A stretch of DNA of 64,000 bases from Candidula unifasciata (GCA_905116865.2 CAJHNH020002515.1:41025-105024), one strand, 5' to 3'. Numbered from the stretch's first letter, positions 1 to 12,845 are shown. Notes: generated from the letters alone by a model not told the origin. Made by a program: numbers and translations.

Positions 1-294
1 GAAGAAGAAAAAGAGAAAGACATAAGAGATTCCTTCATTGCGTTCTGCCCTGTGCAGTCCTGTTATATCTTTATGGTATCTATTTCGGCCTTTCCTATCA
101 AGGTATGTCCTAGGGCTACTCTATGTCGTCCTTGCTTCTGTGACTGATTGCATTTTTGTATAATATGCAGTAAACGAAAGTATCCGTTTAAACAAAATAC
201 AGGCTATTCTTGACAATTGTGCAATATAAGTATAATCGCCAGGTGGCATCTTGGCCATGCACCGTACTCTCAAAAGCGCAGTGCAAACACAAGA

Positions 295-405
295 AGACAT
301 GAATGATATATTTACACTGAACGCAAGGGTGAGGCAAGGATATGTGCTCCCTCCTTTCGTATTTAATATATCCGTAGACTGAATATCCAAAGAAGCCAGC
401 TTTAA
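295..405 (+). pseudogene. non-LTR reverse transcriptase fragment (palm motif)
   Basis: The plus strand reads FTLNARVRQGYVLPPFVFN followed by a stop-broken continuation. This matches the conserved non-LTR reverse-transcriptase stretch usually written VRQGC-x-LSP-x-LFN, with C to Y and S to P changes. No open frame surrounds it, so it is a dead fragment. The family cannot be named from about 35 residues. Confidence 0.6.
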
Positions 406-411
406 AACAGT

Positions 412-573
412 AGACCCGACTGACTGACTTTCTACCAGGACATCACACAAGCGATAAACACCCGATGACACAATGTGGATGAGGGTCACCGTGGACAGGT
501 CCCAGAAACCGCGTTTAGCCTTTAGGCCATATTGCGGCCCCTGGCAAAAGCCAGAATAGGGCTTCAAATAACG
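412..573 (+). repeat. dispersed repeat family A, copy 1
   Basis: This roughly 160-bp block (containing CAAGCGATAAACACCCGATG and a later ATTGCGGCCCCTGGCAAAA) recurs in the same orientation at 25664-25853 and reversed at 26522-26640. Copies differ by substitutions and small indels. No protein signal is seen; it may be a short interspersed element or the non-coding end of a larger element. Confidence 0.65.
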
Positions 574-749
574 AACAAATACCTCCTAAATAGGAGGAGA
601 AGTAATGTACAGTAGACCCAGACAATCCAGAAATTAGGAACTTTACTTTCCAGAGGAAGAAGGAGATCCATATTTTAAACGAGCTACTACAAGCTCCGAC
701 AATAAGTAATGAGAATATTTCTATAACAATTAAAATAATCAACAATTTA

Positions 750-1455
750 AGATATAACCTGTATCTGATTCAAAGTAAGCCCCTTGTGCATTGATACATC
801 AAGTGGCAAGATCTAACAAACACTGGAACGACCTCTGTAATTCTTCTGTTGTTATGGCCCTTAAAGTCGATGTTGCGACCCTTTGGATGTCATCAATATC
901 GTTAAAGAAGCATCCTTTCAATCGTAACTTTAATTTTGGGAATAGAAAATAATGACAGGAAGACATACCTGGGGACTAGGGTGGAAGGCTGAAAACCAAC
1001 ACTTGTTTTTGAGCCAAAAATTCTTGTTTTGATGATATCTCTTGGGTACTCAACCCGCTGATGTTTTTGGTCATCAGACAACAAATGTTGTACAAACCGG
1101 CAAGCAACTTTTTTCTTGCCAAAATCTTGAACTAAAATGTTAACACAAGATTCATAAGCCATCGTCCTTACAGTAAAACCTTATTATATCCGTTCTCTGA
1201 CTTTTGCAATGAGTTCATCATTACGAACAGAAATTTGACGTCCAGGTCTAGGTGCACTAGTAATTATTTCCACACCACTTTTGAATCATGAATACCACCA
1301 AAAAATGTTTGCACGAGATTTAAAAAAAATATCCCTATAAGATTGTTGCATCAATTCAACAGCTTCAATTGCGCTTTTTCTAAGTTTTAAAAAGAATTTA
1401 ATGTTAGCTTTTTGCTCCGTGCTGACTACGTAACAATGCACCTCTGACAAGGTCA
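750..1455 (-). pseudogene. mariner-like transposase relic
   Basis: Read on the minus strand, three pieces in different frames line up with a mariner-type (IS630/Tc1/mariner) transposase. The N-terminal helix-turn-helix region reads IKFFLKLRKSAIEAVELMQQ and is followed by a weak PRPGRQISVRND linker. A middle piece reads LLSDDQKHQRVEY. The C-terminal piece carries PKIKVTIERMLL, DIDDIQRVATSTLRAITTEE and INAQGAYFESD. The stretch between the middle and the C-terminal catalytic motif is largely missing, and the place of the third catalytic acid is occupied by PSTLVPRYVF. With frameshifts, an internal stop and a large deletion it cannot be active. I did not identify its terminal inverted repeats. 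Confidence 0.75.
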
Positions 1456-1599
1456 ACAAAATGGTGGCTTGTTTGTTGTCTGCTTATCGAGCGGCGATGA
1501 GAAGTTACCAGATCATAGATGAATGTTGCCTCTTTAGATTCCATGCATTGCTTCATAGATGGCATTTGTGTCTTGGCCATAATAAAATCAGTCTCATTA

Positions 1600-2330
1600 G
1601 TTAATTGTCAGACCTTGTATTTTCAGACGAAAAGTCCTTGTTCTATGTGAGGCAAGTAGACTACAAGACCATTTGAAAAATTCAACATGCAGAAGATATA
1701 ACGTAAAACTAAATACGACTAAAACTATTTGAAAAACAATGCCGGTCAGTAGAATTCCCAGTCCGCTACATATAGGTTTGAATGGAAATGTCTGAAGCAA
1801 GTAGATTATTTATTTATTGAGGTAGTATATTTTCCAATAACGGGGGATTAGATCGGGACATAGAAACAAGAAAGCCAACGTGCAAGTGCCCTTAAATACC
1901 AGCAGACAACGGTATTAGGACATCCAAACATAAGTATTAACGCCAAGAAAAATATTGTAGACAGCATATCAGTGCTGCCAGTGCCAGAATTAGACATTAT
2001 CAAAAGCTACATGCATTAAAGTACCATCTGTGGAATGAGATGCGTGATAAAAGCAGCTGACTTAACAATCCGAGGTAAAACTAGAAATGATTTCATCAGA
2101 CAGACTATGAGGGCAGCACCATGTAGTAAATTCATTAGGAAACAGACGTCCAAAGTTTGGTCGTATAGTAAGAAAGCCACCAGAACACATTCCAACGCAA
2201 GTGCCACTTATGACAAGATAGATAGTGAAAGCAGAATGAGAACATGGACTGATGCCATTAAAGACTTTTACATGGACAGAGTTGACATTAGTTGTTTTAA
2301 GAACGGACATCGCAGCATTCGAGGCTTTAC
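1600..2330 (+). pseudogene. RTE-like non-LTR retrotransposon, 3' end of reverse transcriptase
   Basis: Shifted frames read HIGLNGNVLKQVD (thumb region, upstream of the usual F-x-YLG motif), then KAADLTIRGKTRNDFIRQTM and finally RTWTDAIKDFYMDRVDIS. This is the usual order at the C-terminus of RTE/BovB-type reverse transcriptases: a recombined RxKxRND block, then a GRP-x-W-x-DI-like tail. It is truncated at the 5' side, as non-LTR copies normally are, and broken by frameshifts. Related tails lie at 4115-4445 and 10995-11345. Confidence 0.65.
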
Positions 2331-3260
2331 CATAAGCACCCCGTCCCCATCTTCAGCAGCCAATGCAGAGTTCTAATACTAATGGTGATAGTAGCATTCT
2401 GATTAAATTTTCGTCTTGCCTTTCCTCTGAGCCTCAAGGATCGGCCAGAACTCCTCGTCACTCACCGCTGCATCAATCTCACTATACTGGGGTGATTCAT
2501 CTGCTCCTCCAAACTGTACTCGCTCTACAAGGCCCTAACCACGTCTGCCATATAATTCATCAATATTCCACTAAGTTGTACAGAGCCAGCCAATCTATCC
2601 GCCTGTTTATTTTCCAACACACCGGCGTTTCCCGGAGAAAAAAATTCAGACAATACTCCTCACCCGTGTCCTCCGCAGTGAAGCATGCCACTCTGCACAA
2701 AGCATGCCTGTCCTGACCTTCCTAATCATGTTTTCTGAGTCAGTTGCAATCACGATTTGTGTGTGTGTGTGTGTGTGTGTGGGTGCGCGCGCGCGAGTTT
2801 ATGTGTGTGTGCCGTGTTCTCTAACCAGCAGAAAGCTGCAGTGACCGCCAGCACCTCCAATTTTGTGCTGGATGTTGTGATTTCAAAAGCTAGGCTCTTC
2901 TGCATCAAGCGTCGACCATTACCTTTCGCTAAGAAACCCTAAGCACTTCTTTTGCCTCTTGACACTGAACCGTCTGTTTAAATAATCAAATCCTCTGAGC
3001 GAGCATTATCTTGAATTAATTGTTGAATTTCCACCTCCGTGTCACATGCTGGCCAGTCTCTGCATTCCAAGCTCAGTGTGATTATGACCCTGCACAAGTC
3101 TGACTGTTAAGCTGGCACTTTGACCTACTTCTCTCCTCGCCTAATATTCTCAAGGATGCAAACCTGTCTGTGTCTTCTGCCTGGGCCATCCATGGCTTCC
3201 CTCTTATCAGCCGCTGACCCTCAACTGCGCCCAGAGCTTCGTGCAAATAAATGGTGATCT
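2330..3260 (-). pseudogene. RNase H-bearing non-LTR retrotransposon tail, copy 1
   Basis: The minus strand carries a decayed copy of the element best preserved at 45190-46400. EVLAVTAAFCWLE matches the RNase H segment holding the catalytic glutamate. The 3' end corresponds to the tail reading LWECPQCYDADS in the copy at 5380-5650. A (GT)n microsatellite (2757-2781) interrupts it. It abuts the plus-strand RTE-like copy at its left edge, so the two lie tail to tail. Confidence 0.6.
2757..2781 (+). repeat. (GT)n microsatellite
   Basis: About 12 GT units followed by a short GC alternation, inside the RNase H retroelement remnant. Confidence 0.9.
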
Positions 3261-4110
3261 GTGTCTGCAGCTACCTTGAGATGAACACAGAATGACAAAA
3301 GCTATTGGTGCCGATCTAGCAATGGATCACAAACTATTTCTACCTACAACGCTTAGCGGCATAAATGGAAATTGTTGTTGATGGCGATAATTTGTTTCAA
3401 TAAATAATATATGTATTCATTATCATAAGAAATAGTTCACTCTACAACCCTTTTATGACACACAGAGGATTACCTGATATTTTAATGATGCTACAGATAA
3501 TGGGGATGATGATGATTATACACAGCGCGGTCACTTGGTCTCACTTCGAATACACTTAAAATACAACAGAAAGATAAAGTGGCAAACATAAGGCTACTCG
3601 CCCTGTCTGTGATCTTTTGAAAATATCATTTATTTGTTCTCACATATTTTTTTTATAAATATTACTTTAATTATACTATGTGATAGCTTGCCAATTTTTT
3701 TTAGTGTAACACACATGTACACTGAACATTCCTAAAGATCCTTGAAATGAACACATCCCAAAAAACCTGATGTTTTCACAGCACACGAACACACCATGTC
3801 ATGATTTTTAAAATACACAGTAGGACGAAACACCCATTTGTAGTGTACACACAATTACGGGATCGAATAATGCAATCTCCTACATCTGCCCCGCACTAAA
3901 GCAGATGATCGATTTTTTTCGATTTCCAGTCGATATTCATTTTTGAGATGAACGATTATTTTTGTTGTCATGTGATCTCAGGTTAAGGTTGGCCTTAGAG
4001 TTACTTTTGTTGCTCCATTTTTGCTCACAAGTGTCGATACGACTAAAAATCTATCAGCATCATCTTCATAATTAAAATCATCATAAAATTGCCTATTTTG
4101 TCTTTAAGAG
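3260..4110. other. no gene seen
   Basis: A+T-rich sequence with stops in all frames and no motif I recognise. Several short A/T runs and a cluster of GATCGAT/TCGAT-like words near 3908-3932 are the only texture. Confidence 0.5.
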
Positions 4111-4114
4111 ACGT

Positions 4115-4445
4115 GGGAAAAAACAGTTTGCGACACATTGCTTCAGTTGTAGCAATGTAATTTGCCATTCCATGCTGATCTCAAAGGTCTGTAATGTTAT
4201 CAATGCAAAATTTCATATGGCGACTTCTTGCTTTCCTATCAGATCGTTTAAGGCGTAGCGCCTGTGTTGGCAGTTCTGGTTGCATTATAAAGAGATATTC
4301 TGCCCATATGATTTTCTATTTCCAAATGAGTTTGCTGCATGGTGTTATTCCCACAGTCTGTATTATAGTATAAATACACACATTGTTTCGGACTGTTAAG
4401 TTAGCGGCTTTTCTCTGACATTGTTGTACTAGAAGCAAAGCCTAA
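4115..4445 (-). pseudogene. RTE-like reverse transcriptase C-terminal fragment
   Basis: On the minus strand, RKAANLTVRNN is followed by TPCSKLIWK and PELPTQALRLKRSDRKARS. The order and wording match the C-terminal block at 2041-2240 (plus) and 10995-11345 (minus), so these are copies of one family. Stops and frameshifts interrupt it. Confidence 0.55.
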
Positions 4446-4849
4446 GGGAAATCTTTTATTAGAGGAAATAGAGAAAATAATTATGAAGGATAATGTAAAA
4501 ATCTACTCCTTGAACATATCTCGACTTCAAACCTACAAGAGCTCCAACGATTTCGTGGCTAGTGGAAGCAAACCCACACTTAAGCTGCCTCAGTAAAAGG
4601 AGAAAATAATGAAAAATTAGTTAGGCGGAGCTGAGACCAATAGTGTTTTTAACCCTGACAGGATATTTCTGTAGGAAGTCTAGTCAGTGGTAACAGTAAA
4701 ACTAGGCATACTAACTACAAGTCCTAATCCGAATCAAAATATCTGAAACTATAATTATCACATTGAACATCTGTTTATTTACTGAACACCAAACTAAGTG
4801 CTGCTACACAAATAACAATATATTAACAACCAGCGTCGTGTTTACACAA

Positions 4850-4854
4850 ACACA

Positions 4855-4892
<38 letters not shown>
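4850..4892 (+). repeat. (CA)n microsatellite
   Basis: An uninterrupted CA run preceded by a degenerate CACTCACA lead-in. Confidence 0.9.
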
Positions 4893-4893
<1 letters not shown>

Positions 4894-5049
4894 CTATGTT
4901 TGGCACCTTATCTAGCGAGGATGAAAATTCTCTTCTAGCTACCTAAGATCAAATTTCTCTGAGCGATGATACACACTTGTATCTAGCTCTACACCGTTTA
5001 ATTACTAATAGAAATTTATATCTAGCACAGACCTGGAGAAAATATCAAA

Positions 5050-5330
5050 CGAACGCTAACTTCTCGGGACCTCTGAAGCTTGCCACTCTGCGCGTAGCAT
5101 GCCTGTCTTTAAATTTCTCAACATCTTCTGTGAGTCAGTTACAATCACGGCATGTGTATACAGATTCTAAAGCCAGCGTAAGGTAGCGGTGACTGTCCCC
5201 ACCTCCATTTTACAACTAGACGATGTTATTGCATTTGCCAGTCTCTGTTGTACTAATCGACGTCCATTTGCCTTTTGCAATCAACCTCAGTGCAGTCAGC
5301 AACGTGGCTAAGCCACCGTGTACCTCGCTG
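5050..5330 (-). pseudogene. RNase H-bearing retrotransposon fragment, copy 2
   Basis: Nucleotide similarity to the minus-strand copies at 2680-2960 and 45580-45790, including the region facing the catalytic aspartate (GATTCTAAAGCCAGC here). The reading frame is broken. It sits head-on to the plus-strand copy that starts about 50 bp downstream. Confidence 0.5.
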
Positions 5331-5379
5331 GCTGTAGCTTGTGGCGTGGTTTAAAGGTTCTGCACTACCTGGTGGTGAA

Positions 5380-5650
5380 CTGATGTTTGACAAGCTAGAT
5401 GTGTAAGGGCCCTTTGGAAGTGAGTGAACAGTGCCGAGACACAGATCAATCTTTACGGTCTAAGGACAGTAGCGCTGCGAGGAGTTACCAGGGGCTCTGG
5501 CCGACGCTCAACTTTGAAACGAAAGGCCAGACTCATATACAATCAGACAGTTACTGGTACCATCGAAACTGGAACTCTTCGCTTGCTGCTGATTCTGGGG
5601 ACCAGGCGCTTATGGGAGTGTCCCCAGTGCTATGATGCCGATTCTTAAAT
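5380..5650 (+). pseudogene. RNase H-bearing retrotransposon 3' tail, copy 3
   Basis: An open stretch of about 75 codons ends in LWECPQCYDADS and a stop. The same tail occurs at 29169-29455 (LWECPRVL), 25100-25260 and 43075-43215 on the plus strand, and reversed at 14355-14515 and 45190-45300. This is the C-terminus downstream of the RNase H domain. The short open frame is a surviving part of a truncated copy, not a host gene. Confidence 0.6.
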
Positions 5651-5689
5651 TACCATTTCACATTTAATTAGAAGCTTGTTAAGGAACAG

Positions 5690-5900
5690 TGGGTATATTC
5701 TTTTCCACTCTAAATAATGGGAACCCCAACCCACACTGGCATGAGTCCAAGTCTAGTTAAGTCAAGGACCCTCCCTATAGATATAGCGCATCGGGGATAT
5801 GAGGCAAGAGTCATATTTTTATAGGCCAATCAGCATTCGTTGAGTGCTGTAGTCACTACCACGCCGGCCACTTTATTTTCCAGGAAATTATCTGTTACTC
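5690..5900 (+). repeat. dispersed repeat family B, copy 1
   Basis: The pattern is a TATAGGCCAATC-type word, then a CACGCCGGCCACTTTATTTTCC-like block and a paired ACCC end. It recurs at 17000-17140, 30580-30740 and 38600-38715 (plus) and 52260-52400 and 58335-58460 (minus). The copies share about 100-150 bp. It is probably a SINE or the non-coding end of a retroelement; no protein signal. Confidence 0.55.
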
Positions 5901-6119
5901 ATGTTAGGCTGCGCAGACTTCGGAATCAACATTTGTTTCTCCAAAAACAAATCCGATTCGATACGGATTGGAACCCAAGAGCTTTGAATATGTAAGCAAT
6001 CGTCTAAACTCAAATCAAGAACAAACGAAAGAAAGAAAGACATAAAACTGCTTGTAAGATCATTCATGGTGACGTATTCCTAATTTGCGTGGTGTAGTGT
6101 TTAAAATTCTAAAACAAAA

Positions 6120-6535
6120 ATTCCAGACCTTACCAACAGTTCAGTTGATATCACGCTGAACAACAACAGCCTTGAAAAAGTCAACAGTTTCACTTATCTA
6201 GGGAGCAAGATGTCATCTACAGGAGATACCGCACCAGAAATACCATTTAGAATAGACTGGCATCTAGTGCCTTCAATAAACTGTCTAACATCTGGAAATC
6301 AAAGACACTTAGCAAACACACAAAACTCAAGATCTTCAATTCTTGAGTGATTCCAGTACTATGGATGCGAGAGCTGGAAATCAACGAAAACTCTAGACAC
6401 AAAATTAGACAGTTTTGAAAATAAATGCCTTAGAACATCTAAGACCTACAACAGATAGCAACGAACCGCCATGCATGGAGAGTCATGACCTCTGCCCTAT
6501 GTGCCGCACTCGACACAAGAGGAAAGACTAACTAA
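6120..6535 (+). pseudogene. RTE-like reverse transcriptase C-terminal fragment
   Basis: The frame reads ITLNNNSLEKVNSFTYLGSK, with the conserved F-x-YLG motif, then YGCESWKSTKTLDTKLDSFE and NKCLRTSK. This is the typical RT thumb followed by the YGCE-x-W block. A frameshift and a deletion join it to a final segment matching the tails at 24890-25095 and 26200-26490. Truncated 5' and broken, so not functional. Confidence 0.75.
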
Positions 6536-6599
6536 CTAACTAAGTGTTTAAAAATTGAAAATGTTGCATGAATGAAAAACGTATATTAAGCACTTCTAT

Positions 6600-7180
<581 letters not shown>

Positions 7181-7849
7181 GTTTTTTCCCCCAAACAGCT
7201 ATAAACTGGGAACGCATGACCGTCTTACAATCGCCCCCTTACAAACACGCATCTTTCACACGACAATTGTATTTTATATATCAAGCGTATTTTGTTTGTA
7301 TATCAAACTTTAAAGTATAAATAGAAAGAGAATATTAAAGCATGGGTGCGCTCACTCTTGTATACACATTTATAAACTCACACAAATATAATAAACAAAG
7401 TTGCTTGCTTTTCGTAGGATTGGGTTAAATCAACCGGAAAATGTAACTTTGAGTATTTTGAGATGAGATTGTATGAATAAATTTGGCCTTGTTAAAAATT
7501 AAAGTTTACTAAATGGCAGAATTTGTAGACGTCTGTAAAATATATTTTTTTTTTCGATGTAATCGAAGACTAGGCGGGAGGCCCGATTGTGTAGAGAACA
7601 GTCTTCTGACATGATATTTGGAGCAACCATACCAAATTAAGGAACAATAATCTATATTCCTTTGGATGTAGGATACGTAAATGTAAGGGTTTTTTTTTCC
7701 TCCAAAAAGTGCCGAATTTTGCCTTATGATAAACTTTGTTTCCTGCTTATGGCATGAACATGGGACCCTAAAGTTACATGGCTGTCCATTGAAGTGCCTA
7801 ATTTGTGTTTCCAGCTACGTTAACTATAGATAGTTTGTCAATGAAGAGC
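7181..7849. other. no gene seen
   Basis: A+T-rich sequence between two tetranucleotide arrays. The word ACGACAATTGTATTTTATAT near 7260 resembles the sequence just before the previous array (about 6846), hinting at a shared flanking repeat. Confidence 0.4.
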
Positions 7850-8785
<936 letters not shown>

Positions 8786-8939
8786 GTATTACTTACTTAA
8801 GTGTTTAAGTTGTTTTTTAAAACTAGGCAAGTAAGTGGATAGGTAGCTATGTTATTTGGTTGAAAGACATAAATATAAATTGTATTTTTTTAGGTACGTA
8901 TGTAAATTATATGCTGGCATCGTACAATACAATACCTAC

Positions 8940-9006
8940 CCCACGCCCCACTCCCCCCCCCCCCCCCCCCCCCACCGCCCCCCCCCCCCCCCCACCCCCC
9001 CCCCCT

Positions 9007-9053
<47 letters not shown>

Positions 9054-9139
9054 ATTAAAAAACTTAGAATCCCCCCCCCCCCCCCCCCCCCACCCCCCAC
9101 CCCCCCCCCCTCTTTTATGTCTCCCCCCCCCCCCCCACC

Positions 9140-9176
<37 letters not shown>

Positions 9177-9286
9177 CCCCCCCCCCCCCCTTTTTTCTTC
9201 TTCATGTTATTTTTTGTTTATTTTTGTTTTCTTTTTTTCCCCCCCCCCAACCCCTCGTCCCCCCCCACCCCCCCCCCCCCCAAACC

Positions 9287-9334
<48 letters not shown>

Positions 9335-9335
9335 G
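8940..9335 (+). repeat. poly-C tracts
   Basis: About 390 bp that is nearly all cytosine, with a few A, T and G interruptions and one 40-bp T-rich island (9190-9240). The proline- or glycine-rich open frames across it are artefacts of composition. The true length is uncertain because such homopolymers assemble poorly. Confidence 0.9.
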
Positions 9336-9655
9336 CCTTTTTTCCTAATTCCCAGCCGATTAGGGTCAAGAGATTTAGGGCCCACTAAAGAAATCACTTT
9401 GCAATGTGAAATTAAAAACTAGAATCCCGTGAAATTACCACTTAGCGATTTGCAATTATAAAGCCGTAACACTGACCTCCAATGCAAATCGAAAGTGACG
9501 CTTGACTCGGTCAATTCGTCATGGGTCGATAGATTATTTCAGCTAATTTGTGGCTTAGTTTACGTGTACTGATTGGGTTAAGTGTACTGCAAGGTGAACC
9601 AAGGTATTTTAATTAAACTGGTCTCAAGCAACAGTCTACGTTTGATTAGCTATTG

Positions 9656-10035
9656 TACATGTAGAAGCAGCAATTGTCCACGTAGCATCAGTTACTATCC
9701 ATGTAGGATCAGCCATTGTCCATGTAGGATCAGCTACTGTCCATTCAGATTCAACCAATATCCATTTAGAGTTAGCCATTATCTATGTAGGATCAACCAA
9801 TATCCATGCAATATAAGCCATTATCTATGTAGGATCAACCAATATCCATGTACAGTTAGCCATTATCTATGTAGGATCAACCAATATTCATGTAGAGTTA
9901 GCCATTATCTATGTAGGATCAACCAATATCCATGTAAAGTTAACCATTATCTAAGATCAACCAAAATCCATGTAGAGTAAGCCATTATCTATGTAAGATC
10001 AACTAATATCCATGTTAAGTCATCCAGTATCTGGT
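9656..10035 (+). repeat. 42-bp minisatellite built of two 21-bp halves
   Basis: Units alternate a GTAGGATCAACCAATATC half and a GTAGAGTTAGCCATTATC half. About eight full 42-bp units are clear, with divergent half-units on the left. The halves are similar to each other, so the array began as a 21-bp repeat. The 132-residue open frame across it is a by-product of the period being a multiple of three. Confidence 0.85.
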
Positions 10036-10189
10036 AATTTTCCACACCGGATACCACCTTACTCTGCTACGCAGGCGCATGTGGGATAAGATATTGACAA
10101 TTCATAAAAATCTACTCTGATTTGCAAATAATCGTAAGAAAAAGCGAGAAACTGTTTTATCCAATTCAGGCTGATTTCATTGACATAAA

Positions 10190-10735
10190 AGATTTCATCT
10201 CTCATTTCTTCTTCGTCACTTCCTCTTTTACCGCTGTGGGTGTCGAGGGAGATATAAGGTTCTGTTTCTAGCTCTTCTTGCTGCCTCGACCATAGGCGCA
10301 TCGTGCTGTTGTAGAGTTTCTCTGATGTTATCTTTCCATCTTGTTCTTGGTCTACCCCGCGCTCTACGTCCTTCTTCTCTTTCCATGTATACTTTGTATG
10401 GTATGGTGTCACAAGGCATTCTCTCTAAGTGGGCAAACCATTTCTCTTGCTGTCTTTGTATGTAATCCAGAATTGGTTCTGTGCCGACTTGTTCTCTTAT
10501 GATCTCATTCCTGATCTTATCTCTTATGGTCACTCCTACAGCCCTTCTCAGACATCTCATTTCCGTGGTTAGTAATTGTCTTTTATAGTTTGTTGTGAGT
10601 GACCATGTCTGGCACTGGTAGCACAGAGTTGGAATAAATATGCTTTGAATAAGATGTCTCTTTGTGCTGATTGGGATTGTCTTATGCTGTAAGAGGGGGG
10701 CTAGCTGTCCCAATACTTGGTTTGCTTTACTGCAT
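10190..10735 (-). pseudogene. non-LTR reverse transcriptase C-terminal region, mostly open
   Basis: A minus-strand open frame of about 160 codons (10228-10713) reads as the C-terminal part of an RTE-like reverse transcriptase. It has SIFIPTLCYQCQTWSLTT (the position of the YGCE-x-W block), EMRCLRRAVGVTIRDKIRNE, then QRQQEKWFAHLERMP, and finally GRRARGRPRTRWKDNIRE. The protein normally runs to about 900-1000 residues, so only the last sixth is present and the catalytic palm is missing. This looks like an ordinary 5'-truncated insertion, fairly young as the frame is intact. Related tails are at 18720-18915 and 50690-51290, both also minus strand. Confidence 0.85.
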
Positions 10736-10994
10736 CTAATGATCTCTCATTAATGGTAATATAATGGGCAATCGGTTTATAAAATTGCACCATGCCTGCC
10801 TAGTCAGATTTTTCTCTTCCTCGTTGCCTTCGATTATGGACACATTTTACAGCGAGAAATATAGGGCATCGAACTGCCATAACGATCGGTTACTGTATTC
10901 ATACGCCTGAATTTATTACACATATTTCAAGTTCATGCACTCGAACCCACACCTGTTTTGCGATCAGCTGCCTTTTTTTTTTTAATCATCACAA

Positions 10995-11345
10995 ATTGTC
11001 ACTTCTGCGCCAGACACCGTGGGGAGTTACAGTTTGCGATCCATTGCCTGATGGGCAGCATTGCCATATTCTCCTTCCGTGTCGATGTAAAAGATATTTA
11101 AATTCCTCAGTCCATTTACTCCTATTTCGACCTGGCGCTTTCACATCAGACCCACCACTGTAGTGCCTGCGTCGGTAGTTGTTCTGGTCGTATTTTTACT
11201 AGATCACCAAACCATTTCATCTTCTCTTTTTCAATAAATTTGCTTCATGGTGATGTTCACGGTCTGCCCAATAATATCATTTCTAACTTTGTCTCTGGTG
11301 GATAAGTTTGCGGCTTTTCTCAGGCATCTATGTCCCCAAGCAATA
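10995..11345 (-). pseudogene. RTE-like reverse transcriptase C-terminal fragment
   Basis: The minus strand reads HRCLRKAANLSTRDKVRNDI, then KMKWFGDLVK across a frameshift. Same family as 4115-4445 by nucleotide similarity, including the shared CAGTTTGCGA-x-CCATTGC word at the left end. Interrupted by stops. Confidence 0.6.
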
Positions 11346-11629
11346 AAACCTGTTTGAAAATTGTTATTGTATATTTGTATGAGCTTCCCCCATAGTTACT
11401 TGATAAACGTCTGGCTGTGTATTATGACACTGGTCTGTCACACAGAGAAGAGATATTCGGATGGAGATATTCTATGAGAGGCAAACATAAAAATCCCAAC
11501 CTGCACAGTTTGTGGCGATATCATTAGCCACATGCCTTAATACCCAGGCTCACACCCCTCCTGCCTCAACTCAGGCCTAGAAGTTGTAAAGAAGTAGTCT
11601 TTTCTCTGCCACATTAAGAAAAAAATAAT

Positions 11630-11965
11630 GTCTCTTCAGCTGAAATAGTATAGACAGATTCTCAGAATACCATCGATACAGAAGACAAAAAAAATACGCA
11701 CTTCTTAACAAATCAATGAAGATAAGCTAGTAAACAGCACCTTATCTGGGAGTTTCGTCATATCAAGCGCCACTGCGGATTGGGAAGAATAGTTGCAGAT
11801 GGTTTGGAACTAGGAACTAGGGGCAGGGGCTGATTAGCTCGAAGATGGACATGAAAAATGAACGAGGTGGGACAGCTGGCGAGAGACCATGTTTATTTCC
11901 ACACACACTTGGAGGAGACGACGTTTTGCAAAAGACGTGCTAAATGATGATGATGGTGGTCTCAT
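11630..11965 (+). pseudogene. RTE-like reverse transcriptase 3' tail
   Basis: Similar along its length to 51515-51860. Both show a LRIP block, a degraded GHI-like block, a GRGRP-type basic stretch and an end matching ACGTTTTGCAAAAGACGTGC. The protein frame is destroyed by several shifts. Confidence 0.55.
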
Positions 11966-12049
11966 AGTGTAGAGTGTAGGTTGTATATTGGCAAGCTTAA
12001 CGTCTCTCTTTCTATAAAAATTACTAGCTGTCACATATTCTAGTTCGCA

Positions 12050-12590
12050 CTATTGACGACCGTATTGCCCATTAACTGACCGGTAGATGACTTCGTAGTC
12101 GGTTTGGACAGTATTTGGATCTGTCTCCTTTGATACTATCAAAGCTGCAAGAGGCCGTTTCGTGATTATCTGGTAAAGAAACATTTTAAGCCATTCTAAA
12201 ATGGTGCAAATAACCTAAGTTACAATTACAACAAAAAGCTCCGCCTTTGGAAATACTGGTTGAACGAAACAATAAATTTTTTTTTAAATGGGCGATGATG
12301 ATAATGACACGTTCTAGGTATTATCTAATGACGTGACTAAAACTTATGACTGTATCTTTGCAGTTATTTTCAGTTTGTAACCTTTTACACAATATTCAGA
12401 CAAACTTTCTCTGGCTGTCCAAGAAATGTTGAGTATTCTTCTGTAAAACCACTTTACTGCCACACACCTGACGTACCAATAACGTTACCTACCAAAAGGG
12501 GAGAATAAATACATGTACTGTGAAAATCTTAAACTGGTGCCTGCGCAGATGAGAGGGAAATAAATAGAATGATGTAATCACTAAGGAAGA
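12050..12590. other. no gene seen
   Basis: A+T-rich, stops in all frames, no clear repeat or motif. Confidence 0.4.
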
Positions 12591-12845
12591 GTTTTGGGAG
12601 AGAACTAAACAAGTTCCAGTGGACCAAAAGGTAAAGAAAAGATACTGCCGTTGGAAAGGACACACGCTGAGAAAACTTTAGAACAATATAACTAGAATGT
12701 TTTTGCACTGGAACCCACAAATCAAAGCCAACTAAAACACACACGGGGAAGGGAGCTAGAGAGGGAAGTTAAACAGAAGGGGAGGACATAGGGAGAGCTG
12801 CATGCAATAGCAAGGATAGAACGACACCCCAGCTTACTCTAGTGT
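12590..12845 (+). pseudogene. non-LTR reverse transcriptase 3' tail, NDITRM family, copy 1
   Basis: Close to 16660-16915: both contain ATAACTAGAATGTTTTTGCA (the ITRMFLHW segment) and AGAGCTGCATGC (the GELHA segment). These correspond to the C-terminal basic tail and final tryptophan-rich block of RTE-like elements. The copy is frameshifted. Confidence 0.65.

Noticed and set aside
121..567. 148-codon minus-strand frame
   Set aside because: It is antisense to an RT fragment and a dispersed repeat; no domain.
8856..9422. Proline-rich 162-188 codon frames
   Set aside because: Poly-C tract; frame depends on uncertain homopolymer lengths.
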